Shown here: one piece after another, positions 46,850 to 54,023 of the stretch
How the letters are laid out: each line of letters starts with the position of its first letter
Position numbering within the stretch: position 1 is the first letter of the stretch
From: Candidatus Binatia bacterium
Lineage (GTDB): Bacteria; Vulcanimicrobiota; Vulcanimicrobiia; Vulcanimicrobiales; Vulcanimicrobiaceae
NCBI GenBank assembly: GCA_035544215.1
Contig: DATKHY010000003.1
Span: 124,001-188,000, forward strand
DNA length: 64,000 nt
Reading direction: 5' to 3'
The notes under the pieces: generated by a model
What the model was told of the DNA's origin: nothing
The model's database searches: none
The model's input: only the letters and a program-made list of their open reading frames with translations
Position numbers and translations under genes: made by a program

Positions 46850-47539
46850 ATGCCGGCGTACACGATCCTCGTAGCCGAAGACGATGCAGCGATTCGCGAT
46901 CTGGTGACGCATCATCTCGAGCGCGAGGGCTTCGCGGTGACGTGCGTCGCGGACGGCCACGCGGCGCTACGCCGAGCGCGCGGCGGCGCCGACCTCGTCG
47001 TCCTCGACGTCGGTCTGCCCGGTGTGGACGGCTACGACGTCGCGCGCACGCTGCGGCGCGAGGAACGCACCGTGCCGATCGTGATGGTCACCGCCCGCTC
47101 CGACGAGATCGACCGCGTCCTTGGGTTCGAGCTCGGAGCCGACGATTATCTATCCAAACCGTTCTCGGCTCGCGAGCTCGTCGTGCGGATCAAGGCGATC
47201 CTGCGCCGGAGCGGCCGGGCGCTCGCGCAGGCCGGCCCGGTGCTACGCTTCGGACGGCTTGAGATCGATCAGGGCGCTCGTGAGGCGCGCGTCGACGGCG
47301 CCGACGCGAGGCTCAAACCTCGCGAGTTCGCGCTGCTGATGGAGCTCGCCGGCAATGCGGGCGTCGCGTTGTCGCGCGACTGGCTCCTGCAACGAGTGTG
47401 GGGATTCGATTTCAACGGCGACGAGCGGACGATTGACGTTCACGTCCACCGCCTGCGCGCCAAGATCGAGGAGCGCTGGCATCTCCCGCCGCTCCTGCGC
47501 ACCGTCCATGGATTCGGCTACAAGTTCCTGCGACAGTGA
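46850..47539 (+). CDS. OmpR/PhoB-family response regulator
   Basis: 229 residues. Receiver domain with acidic pocket AEDD, phospho-acceptor Asp in LVVLDVGLPG, Thr in VMVTAR and Lys in LSKPF. The C-terminal winged-helix DNA-binding domain is of OmpR type (RTIDVHVHRLRAKIE, LRTVHGFGYKF). Paired with the histidine kinase 18 bp downstream. Target genes are unknown. Confidence 0.93.
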   Translation: MPAYTILVAEDDAAIRDLVTHHLEREGFAVTCVADGHAALRRARGGADLVVLDVGLPGVDGYDVARTLRREERTVPIVMVTARSDEIDRVLGFELGADDYLSKPFSARELVVRIKAILRRSGRALAQAGPVLRFGRLEIDQGAREARVDGADARLKPREFALLMELAGNAGVALSRDWLLQRVWGFDFNGDERTIDVHVHRLRAKIEERWHLPPLLRTVHGFGYKFLRQ

Positions 47540-47557
47540 CCTCGCGGAAGGCCGGCC

Positions 47558-48232
47558 ATGAGCCCGGAGCATCTCGCCCGGGCGATGATCGCCACCGTCG
47601 GTCACGAGCTTCGCACGCCGTTGACGTCGATCCGCGGCTACCTCGAGACGCTGCTCGATGAGGAGTGGGACGCGCCGACGGCGCGGCGCTTCCTCGAGAC
47701 CGCCCGGCGCGAGACGCTGCGATTGAGCCGTTTGGTCGAGGGCATGCTCGAGTTTTCGATGCTCGAGCCGGTGGCGACAGAGCCGTGCGGCCGGTGCAAC
47801 GTCGTGGAGCAGATCGAGGCGACCGTCGAGATGATCGCTCCTCTCGCGGCCGCGCGCCGCGTCACGATACGAACCTATCTGCCGGAGTCCGCGCCGGCAC
47901 GCGTCGACGGCGATGCATGCGTTCATGCGTTGGCGAACCTGGTCGAGAACGCGGTGAAGCACGGCACCGACCGCGGAACGATCGACGTGCGCTGCTACCG
48001 CGAAGAGCGCTACGTTCAGATCGCCGTCGAGGATGACGGAGGCGGAATTCCGTCGGCGCAGCGCGAGTCCATCTTCCTGATGGGCGCAAGCAGCGCGCTT
48101 CCAGGCCGCGGCGGGTGCGGCATCGGACTGGCGGTCGTCAAGGCGATCGCCGAACGCGCGGGGGGTGACGTGCGGGTCGAACGCTCGGCTCTGGGCGGCG
48201 CCAGGTTCGTGTTGCGCTTCCCAGCGGGATGA
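47558..48232 (+). CDS. Soluble sensor histidine kinase, minimal
   Basis: 224 residues. The HisKA H-box GHELRTPLTSIRGY is near the N-terminus, followed by a HATPase domain with N-box NLVENAVKHG, G1 DDGGGIP and G2 GIGLAVVKAI. There is no membrane segment and no sensor domain, so the input must come through a partner or cytoplasmic cue. It is cognate to the preceding response regulator by position. Confidence 0.88.
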   Translation: MSPEHLARAMIATVGHELRTPLTSIRGYLETLLDEEWDAPTARRFLETARRETLRLSRLVEGMLEFSMLEPVATEPCGRCNVVEQIEATVEMIAPLAAARRVTIRTYLPESAPARVDGDACVHALANLVENAVKHGTDRGTIDVRCYREERYVQIAVEDDGGGIPSAQRESIFLMGASSALPGRGGCGIGLAVVKAIAERAGGDVRVERSALGGARFVLRFPAG

Positions 48233-48261
48233 GGGGGTGCGCGCGTCGTAGATAACAGCCC

Positions 48262-48594
48262 GTGGCAATGTCCCGGGTGACCTTCGCACATGCGAGTGAG
48301 GCCGAGCTCGCGCGCCTCTTCGACTTCTATCGAATCACCTGGCAGTACGAGCCGCGAAGTTTCCCCATCGCGTGGAACGAGAACGGCCGTCCGGTGGAGT
48401 TTTTCACACCGGATTTTTATCTTCCGGAACACGACCTCTACGTCGAGGTGACCGTCGCCAAGCCGGCTCGGAATACGAGGAAGAATCGCAAGCTGCGGTT
48501 GATGCGCTCGCATCACCCGCGCGTCAACGTCAAGCTCTTCACACGCCGCGACGTCGAGCGCGTCTTTTCGCGCTCGATGAAGCGCGTCTCGTGA
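48262..48594 (+). CDS. Small PD-(D/E)xK nuclease-like protein
   Basis: 110 residues from the GTG at 48262 (ATG at 48268 also possible). WQYEPRSF and FTPDFYLPEHDLYVEVT resemble the core of small restriction-endonuclease-fold proteins, with the PD and E of the active site. The expected catalytic Lys is not in the exact ExK position (EVTVAK). It overlaps hpt by 4 bp (GTGA). Function unknown; activity is unproven. Confidence 0.55.
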   Translation: MAMSRVTFAHASEAELARLFDFYRITWQYEPRSFPIAWNENGRPVEFFTPDFYLPEHDLYVEVTVAKPARNTRKNRKLRLMRSHHPRVNVKLFTRRDVERVFSRSMKRVS

Positions 48595-49103
48595 TCGGCG
48601 AGCCGCTGTTCGACTCCCGGTCGATCGCCGACCGTGTCGCCGCCATCGGCGCCGCGATCTCGCACGACTATGCGGGTAAGCAGCCGCTTATGATCGGCTT
48701 GCTCGCCGCGGCCGCGACGTTCCTCGCCGACCTGGCGCGAGCCGTGACCATCCCCTGCCACCTCGATTTCATTGCCGTGAACAAGTACGGCGATGCGGAC
48801 GGCATCGTGGTCGAGAAGGACGTGGCGATTCCGCTGGCCGGGCGCCACGTCATCCTCGTGGACGACACCGTCGACACGGGTCTGACCCTGCAATACGTCT
48901 ACAAGACGCTGATGGAGCGGGGGCCCGCCTCGCTGGCCGTTTGTACGCTGCTCGACCGGCCACACAGGAGAATCGTGGACATTGAAATCAAGTACAGGGC
49001 CTTCGAGGTCCCCGACGTATTCGTCGTGGGTTACGGCCTCGATTACCTTGGACGCTATCGGGAGTTACCGGCGTTGTATGCACACGGGACCTGGCCCGGA
49101 TAA
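48591..49103 (+). CDS. hpt: Hypoxanthine phosphoribosyltransferase
   Basis: 170 residues. Purine salvage: hypoxanthine or guanine plus PRPP to the monophosphate. The PRPP loop is VILVDDTVDTGLTLQYV. The C-terminal region VPDVFVVGYGLDYLGRYRELP is characteristic of HPRT. The GTG start overlaps the preceding stop. The purine theme continues with purA about 1.3 kb downstream. Confidence 0.92.
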   Translation: MIGEPLFDSRSIADRVAAIGAAISHDYAGKQPLMIGLLAAAATFLADLARAVTIPCHLDFIAVNKYGDADGIVVEKDVAIPLAGRHVILVDDTVDTGLTLQYVYKTLMERGPASLAVCTLLDRPHRRIVDIEIKYRAFEVPDVFVVGYGLDYLGRYRELPALYAHGTWPG

Positions 49104-49104
49104 A

Positions 49105-50427
49105 ATGGGCCGTTATGCTCGCTTAAGATTCTTGCTGGCATGGCTGTGTGCGGTCGCGCCGGCGATCTTGCCGCTTCCCTCTCCCGCTCTCGAACTGCGG
49201 TCGATCGAACAGGCTGCCGCGGATTACCGCAGCCCGAACGAGCGTCTCCAGGAGATGTTCCGCGCCGCGCTTCTCGACACGAGCCGGCTTGCGCAGTACG
49301 CTCCCGACGGCACAGCCTACATCATGACGGGCGACATTCCGGCCGAATGGCTCCGCGACGCGAGCGCGCAGGCCCGGCCGTACCTGTTCTTTGCGAAGGA
49401 AGATCCCGAAGTGCGCGGGCTGCTGCGCGCGATCGTCGGCCGCATGGCGAAGTACCTGCAGATCGATCCCTACGCCAACGCCTACACGCTCGACTATCGC
49501 GTTTGGGAACAGAAGTTTGAGCTCGATTCCCTCGCCTACCCCACCGTGCTCGCGTGGAGCTATTGGAAGACGACTGGCGACACGTCGATCTTTTCGGGCG
49601 ACTTCTCGAAGATGCTCGACGGCGTGCTCGTCACTATGGAGCGGGAGCAGAACCATCCGCGCGACTCACGCTACGCGCACAAGGAGCTCCCCAACAACGG
49701 TCGCGGCAACCCCGTCGGCTACACGGGCATGATTTGGACCGGCTTTCGTCCTTCGGACGACGCGTGTCAATACAACTATTTGATTCCGTCGGAGATGTTC
49801 GCCGTCGTTGCTCTGGGCGACATGGCGGACATCGAACTCAACGTCTACCACAACATCGTCAAGGCCCGCGAGGCCAAGGCGCTGCGCGACGAGGTGCAGC
49901 GCGGCATCCAGACGTATGGCCTCGTGCTCGTGCCGAAGTACGGCTACATCTACGCCTACGAGGTCGACGGCCTCGGCCACGCGATTCTCACCGACGATGC
50001 CAACATCCCCAGCCTGCTCGCCTCGCCGTACTTCGGCTACACGACGCCCAGCGACCGCTACTACGACAACACGCGGCGGTTCTTGCTCTCCCAAGACAAC
50101 CCGTCGTTCTATCAGGGTCACTGGGCGCGCGGTATCGGCAGCTATCACACGCCCGAGAATTGGGTTTGGCCGCTGGCTCTGATCATCGAGGGGATGACGG
50201 CGACCACCGGCGCCGAGAAACAGGACGTCCTCGGCCAGCTTCTCGCCAGCGATCCCGGCGATCATCTGCTTCACGAGTCCTTCAATCCGAACAACCCGCA
50301 GCAATACACGCGCCGCAACTTCGGCTGGCCCAACGCCCTGTTCTCCGAATTCGTGATGACGCAGTTTGAGGGGACCGCACAGATCCCGATGGGCGACACC
50401 AGCGACCTCGAGTTTAGGACGGAATAG
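49105..50427 (+). CDS. Exported GH125-family exo-alpha-1,6-mannosidase
   Basis: 440 residues from the ATG at 49105, with a signal peptide (LLAWLCAVAPAILPLPSPAL). The GH125 signature YIMTGDIPAEWLRDASAQ is present, as are the conserved YHTPENWVWPLALI and ESFNPNNPQQYTRRNFGWPN. Members trim non-reducing alpha-1,6-linked mannose from glycans. An extracytoplasmic glycan-trimming role is inferred; the source glycan is unknown. The gap to hpt is 1 bp. Confidence 0.85.
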   Translation: MGRYARLRFLLAWLCAVAPAILPLPSPALELRSIEQAAADYRSPNERLQEMFRAALLDTSRLAQYAPDGTAYIMTGDIPAEWLRDASAQARPYLFFAKEDPEVRGLLRAIVGRMAKYLQIDPYANAYTLDYRVWEQKFELDSLAYPTVLAWSYWKTTGDTSIFSGDFSKMLDGVLVTMEREQNHPRDSRYAHKELPNNGRGNPVGYTGMIWTGFRPSDDACQYNYLIPSEMFAVVALGDMADIELNVYHNIVKAREAKALRDEVQRGIQTYGLVLVPKYGYIYAYEVDGLGHAILTDDANIPSLLASPYFGYTTPSDRYYDNTRRFLLSQDNPSFYQGHWARGIGSYHTPENWVWPLALIIEGMTATTGAEKQDVLGQLLASDPGDHLLHESFNPNNPQQYTRRNFGWPNALFSEFVMTQFEGTAQIPMGDTSDLEFRTE

Positions 50428-51592
50428 CCGAATAGCTTCTAAGGCCGATATTATTCTGGGGCTGCAGTGGGGCGACGAGGGCAAGGGCCGCGTCGTCGAT
50501 CTGTACGCCCAGGACTACGACGTCGTCGCGCGGTTTGCGGGCGGCGACAACGCCGGACATTCGATCGTCGTCGGCGATCGGAAGCTAGCCCTGCGCATCG
50601 TGCCGTCGGGGGTCATGCACCCGCACGTGGAGCTGTTCATCGGCGGGGGTACGGTCGTCAACTTGCGCACGCTGTTCGAGGAGTTCGACACGTTGACCGC
50701 GATCGGCGTCGACGTCTCGCGCGTGAAACTCTCCGACCGCGCCCACGTCGTGTTTCCGCATCACGTCGAGCGCGACAAGGTTGCCGAGGCCGAACGCGCG
50801 CAGGCGCTCGGGACGACCGGCCGCGGCATCGGGCCGGCCTACGTCGATCGCGTCGCGCGGACCGGCGTTCGCGTCGGCGACCTGCTAGCTCGCGATGACA
50901 CGCCCGAGACGCGGCGGATCGCTCCGCATGTGGTCGACGGCGTGGCGTACATTCACGAGCGCCTCGACGCCGGCAGATGCGTGCTGCTTGAGGGCGCGCA
51001 AGGCTCGCTGCTCGACGTGACGTACGGCACGTACCCGTACGTTACGAGCTCGAACACGATCGCCGGCGGCGCCTGCACCGGGCTCGGCATCGGACCGGGG
51101 ACGATCGGGCGCGTCGTCGGCGTGCTGAAGGCCTACTGCACGCGCGTCGGCGCGGGGCCGTTTCCGTCGGAGCTCCACGACGAGCGCGGCGAACGCTTGC
51201 GCCGCCAGGGCGGCGAGTTCGGCACCGTCACGGGGCGACCGCGGCGCTGCGGTTGGTTCGACGCCGTTGCGGCACGCTACGCCGTCGCGCTCAACGGCGC
51301 CGTCAGCGCCGTCGTCACGAAGCTCGACGTGCTGAGCGGGCTCGAGCGCATCGGCATCGTCACCGGGTACCGGCTAGGCGCCAAGCCGGTCGGCTTCGCC
51401 GATGCGGGCGCGCCCGAGCTTGAGATCGAGTGCGAGGAGTTACCGGGCTGGAGCGAGCCGATCGACGAGTGCCGGCGCATCGCCGATCTGCCGAAGGCCG
51501 CCCGCGGCTACGTCGAACGACTGCGCGAGCTGATCGGCGTGCCGATCGAACTGGTCTCCGTCGGCCGGGAGCGTTCGCAGCTGGCTCGTTAG
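50366..51592 (+). CDS. purA: Adenylosuccinate synthetase
   Basis: Joins IMP and aspartate with GTP in AMP synthesis. Core motifs: GLQWGDEGKGRVVDL, GGDNAGHSI, TTGRGIGPAYVDRVARTG, EGAQGSLLDVTYGTYPYVTSSNT and TKLDVLSG. Conservation begins at ADIILGLQWG (about 50444). No ATG, GTG or TTG precedes it closely. The only standard in-frame start is the TTG at 50366, overlapping GH125 by 62 bp and adding about 26 unconserved residues. A non-standard start nearby (ATA at 50432, or ATT at 50450 with AAGG upstream) is possible. Confidence 0.93.
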   Translation: MRGPHRSRWATPATSSLGRNSRIASKADIILGLQWGDEGKGRVVDLYAQDYDVVARFAGGDNAGHSIVVGDRKLALRIVPSGVMHPHVELFIGGGTVVNLRTLFEEFDTLTAIGVDVSRVKLSDRAHVVFPHHVERDKVAEAERAQALGTTGRGIGPAYVDRVARTGVRVGDLLARDDTPETRRIAPHVVDGVAYIHERLDAGRCVLLEGAQGSLLDVTYGTYPYVTSSNTIAGGACTGLGIGPGTIGRVVGVLKAYCTRVGAGPFPSELHDERGERLRRQGGEFGTVTGRPRRCGWFDAVAARYAVALNGAVSAVVTKLDVLSGLERIGIVTGYRLGAKPVGFADAGAPELEIECEELPGWSEPIDECRRIADLPKAARGYVERLRELIGVPIELVSVGRERSQLAR

Positions 51593-51619
51593 CCTGCCAT
51601 CGCGGGAGTTTCTCTCGGT

Positions 51620-52018
51620 ATGGCCCCCCGGTTTCGCTTCGCCCTCCAACCGCTTCTCGACCGGCGCAGCCGCATCGAAGAGGAGAAGCAGCATCGCTTC
51701 GACCTGCGGCGATGCGAGCGCGACGGCGCGTTGTACGAAGGCGAGCAGCTCGCGGCCGCGCTTATCCAGCGCGCGCTGCGGACGAGCGATGCCGGGAGCC
51801 TCGCGGTTTTCGATGCCGCCATCGCGGCGCGCCGGCAGCGCGCCGAGTGGGTCGAGCGAGCCCTGGCAACGGCGCGCCACGAACTGATGGCCGCGCGTCG
51901 CGACCGCCGCGCGATCGAAAAGCTGCGCGATCGGCGCCGGCACGCGTTCGAAGAAGAAGAGGCGCGGCGCGAAGAGCTGGAAATCGACGAGGCCAACGCG
52001 CGGCGGCGACCGCCGTAA
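51620..52018 (+). CDS. FliJ-like coiled-coil protein
   Basis: 132 residues, almost entirely charged coiled coil. The N-terminus FRFALQPLLDRRSRIEEEKQ matches the FliJ pattern (phenylalanine-rich start, LL-R, then heptads). FliJ is a soluble component of the flagellar type III export apparatus. The next gene is FliO-like, which supports a flagellar link, but no other flagellar gene is in the window. Confidence 0.6.
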   Translation: MAPRFRFALQPLLDRRSRIEEEKQHRFDLRRCERDGALYEGEQLAAALIQRALRTSDAGSLAVFDAAIAARRQRAEWVERALATARHELMAARRDRRAIEKLRDRRRHAFEEEEARREELEIDEANARRRPP

Positions 52019-52024
52019 AGCGCG

Positions 52025-52315
52025 ATGCCGTGGAGCTTCTGGGTGAGTTATCTGTTGAAACTGGGCGTCGTCGGAGCGCTGCTCGCGGCGCTCTACGCCG
52101 CGGCTCGAGCGCTACGCCGGATGCGCTTCTTCACGCGTCCGGGCCAGCGCAGGATCAGAGTGATCGAGACCGCCGTGGTGTCGCAGCACGCCGCGATCTA
52201 CCTCCTCGGCGTCGGAACGCGTTGCTTTCTGATCGGCACCGCGGGTGCTTCGATCGCGACGCTGGCGGAGCTCGCGCCGGCAGACCTGCAGCCCGCGGAG
52301 ACTAGCCGAGACTAG
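52025..52315 (+). CDS. FliO-like membrane protein
   Basis: 96 residues. One N-terminal membrane helix (VSYLLKLGVVGALLAALYAA) is followed by a short cytoplasmic SH3-like domain with IRVIETAVVSQHAAIYLLGV, the pattern of FliO/FliZ-family proteins. FliO helps assemble the FliP pore of the flagellar export gate. Placed 6 bp after the FliJ-like gene; its stop overlaps the convergent Vgb-like gene. Confidence 0.6.
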   Translation: MPWSFWVSYLLKLGVVGALLAALYAAARALRRMRFFTRPGQRRIRVIETAVVSQHAAIYLLGVGTRCFLIGTAGASIATLAELAPADLQPAETSRD

Positions 52316-53355
52316 ACGTTGAAGTAGCGGAACTGTGCGAGCTTGTTGCCGAGGGTTTCTACGAAGTAGACTTCGCTGTCGTTGCCCAGCGTCATTGCGG
52401 TGGGACCGGAGTTCGACGTCGGAACCGGATAGTACAGCACGCGGTGCGATCTGAAGAAGAACTGGCCGATTTTGTTCGCCTTCGTATCCGTGAAGTAGAA
52501 GTTGCCGTCGATCCCCTGCACGAGCTGATCCGGCGTCATCGACGCCGCACCCAGCGGATACTCGGCAGTGATGTTGCCCGTCAGGGAGATGCGCGCGATC
52601 TGTTTGGCGTGCTGCTCGATGAACCATAGCGCCTTGTCCGAGCCCGGCGCGATTCCCATCGGACGCGATCCCGGGGTCGTCACCGGAAACTCGCTGAGCG
52701 GCCTGCCGCTCACGGGAAGGCGTCCGATCGCGTTCGTGCCCGACTCCGTGAACCACAGCGCGCCGTCGGAGCCGTTGGTGATTGAAAGCGGCTGCGCGTT
52801 CCCCGTGAGGTGGAACTGCGTGAACTTCACAAACGGCTTCCTCTTGATCTGCTGGATCCGCCAGACGGAGTTCGTTCCCGTGTCGGTCACCCACATGTTG
52901 CCGTCCGCTCCGAGGGCGATGCCGACGGGTCGCGCCGCGGCATCGGGAAACGTGTACTCCGTGTAGGGAGGTCCGTTCACCGTGATCTGCCCGACCTTGG
53001 CGAGCTTGGTTTCGGTGAACCAGACGTTTAGGTTCGGGCCCGGGCCGGAGGCAATGCCGTTGGGCGTCGAGCCGCGCGAGGGCGTTACGTTTTCGGAGAT
53101 CTTGCCCGCGAGATTGAGTTGCCCGATTTTACTGGGTCTGGACTCGGTGAACCAGAGGTTGCCGTCCGAGCCGAGCGCGATGCCGAGCGGATCGCTCGAC
53201 GCGGTGGGGATCGGGTACTGCGCCGTGACCGCCGGCGTCGGAGTCGGAGCCGGCGTCGGTGTGCCGCTCGTGACCAAATTGCCGTAACCGTTTCCGCACG
53301 CGGCCAAAAAGCCCACGGTCAGGAAGGCGAGCAGCATGCGCGCCGTTGGCACCAA
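52312..53355 (-). CDS. Vgb/streptogramin-lyase-like beta-propeller lipoprotein
   Basis: 347 residues. A TTG start (Shine-Dalgarno GAGGAG 6 nt upstream), a signal peptide with lipobox GFLAAC, then a Thr/Pro linker. The body is a propeller with repeated GSDGNLWFTES..KIG, GADGNMWVTDTG and GSDGALWFTESG blades, like virginiamycin B lyase. True Vgb has catalytic His residues that I cannot assign here, so it is probably a sensor or binding propeller rather than a lyase. Confidence 0.75.
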   Translation of the reverse strand: MVPTARMLLAFLTVGFLAACGNGYGNLVTSGTPTPAPTPTPAVTAQYPIPTASSDPLGIALGSDGNLWFTESRPSKIGQLNLAGKISENVTPSRGSTPNGIASGPGPNLNVWFTETKLAKVGQITVNGPPYTEYTFPDAAARPVGIALGADGNMWVTDTGTNSVWRIQQIKRKPFVKFTQFHLTGNAQPLSITNGSDGALWFTESGTNAIGRLPVSGRPLSEFPVTTPGSRPMGIAPGSDKALWFIEQHAKQIARISLTGNITAEYPLGAASMTPDQLVQGIDGNFYFTDTKANKIGQFFFRSHRVLYYPVPTSNSGPTAMTLGNDSEVYFVETLGNKLAQFRYFNV

Positions 53356-53429
53356 TCTCTTCTCCTCGGAATGGAAGGGGCGATGGATAGCCCTCCGTTA
53401 TTGGCAGACCGCGCCGTCTTTCCCCCATT

Positions 53430-53488
53430 CCTAAATATTTAGTTGACAGCCCGGGACCGACCCGCTATGATTCAACTAAATCTTTAGG
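53430..53488 (+). promoter_or_regulatory. Promoter with paired BlaI-type operators
   Basis: -35 TTGACA (53443-53448), a 17-bp spacer and -10 TATGAT (53466-53471), a near-consensus promoter. Two operator arms flank it in inverted orientation: 53430-53446 and 53472-53488, 16 of 17 bases identical as inverted copies. Each holds a 12-bp palindrome, CTAAATATTTAG (perfect) and CTAAATCTTTAG (near-perfect). Arm 1 overlaps the -35; arm 2 lies over the start point. A repressor dimer at each site would shut the promoter. Confidence 0.8.
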
Positions 53489-53505
53489 AGTAACAAGGAG
53501 ACGAC

Positions 53506-53625
53506 ATGACATACAGGGCCGATTCTTCCAGCGCAGAGCTCAGCCGCAGCTCTCGAACCCGGGTGCGGCTGCCCGAGCCGATGGCGCCGACGCGCCTGTT
53601 CCAGGGCTGGGGCCCGACGGTCTAG
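53506..53625 (+). CDS. 39-aa ORF ahead of blaI (candidate leader peptide)
   Basis: First ORF after the strong promoter, with AAGGAG 5 nt upstream of the ATG. The product is Ser/Arg-rich in its first half and ends PTRLFQGWGPTV; no hydrophobic segment. It ends 11 bp before blaI. The excellent initiation signals favour translation; no homologue is recognised. Confidence 0.5.
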   Translation: MTYRADSSSAELSRSSRTRVRLPEPMAPTRLFQGWGPTV

Positions 53626-53636
53626 AGGGCGGGCGA

Positions 53637-54023
53637 ATGGCACGACGACGCTCCGCGACGCTGACGGAGGCCGAACTGCGGCTAATGGAGGTGCTATGGC
53701 AGCGCGGACACGCGAGCGTCGCCGAGGTGACGGCCTCCCTGCCGCCCCCTCCGATCGCGTATAATAGCGTGCTGACCACAATGCGGATTCTGGAACGCAA
53801 GGGCTACGTCGCCCACGAGGAGGCCGGCCGCGCCTTCATCTATCGGCCGCTGCTTGGGCGGGAGGAGGCCGCGGGCCATGCCGTCGGTCACGTGCTCTCG
53901 CGTTTCTTCGACAACAGTGCGGGCAGCCTGGCGCTCCGCCTCATTGAGAACGAGCGCCCGTCGGGCGACGAGTTGGCGCGTCTCAAGGCGCTGATCGAGG
54001 AGTACGAGGAGGGCGAAAAGTGA
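53637..54023 (+). CDS. BlaI/MecI-family transcriptional repressor
   Basis: 128 residues. N-terminal winged helix: LTEAELRLMEVLWQRGHASV, then YNSVLTTMRILERKGYV, the DNA-recognition and wing region of BlaI/MecI. The C-terminal dimerisation and cleavage region (LSRFFDNSAGSLALRLIE) resembles the segment cut by BlaR1/MecR1-type proteases. The operators lie upstream in its own promoter, so autorepression is expected. It overlaps the M56 protease gene by 4 bp (GTGA). Confidence 0.93.
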   Translation: MARRRSATLTEAELRLMEVLWQRGHASVAEVTASLPPPPIAYNSVLTTMRILERKGYVAHEEAGRAFIYRPLLGREEAAGHAVGHVLSRFFDNSAGSLALRLIENERPSGDELARLKALIEEYEEGEK

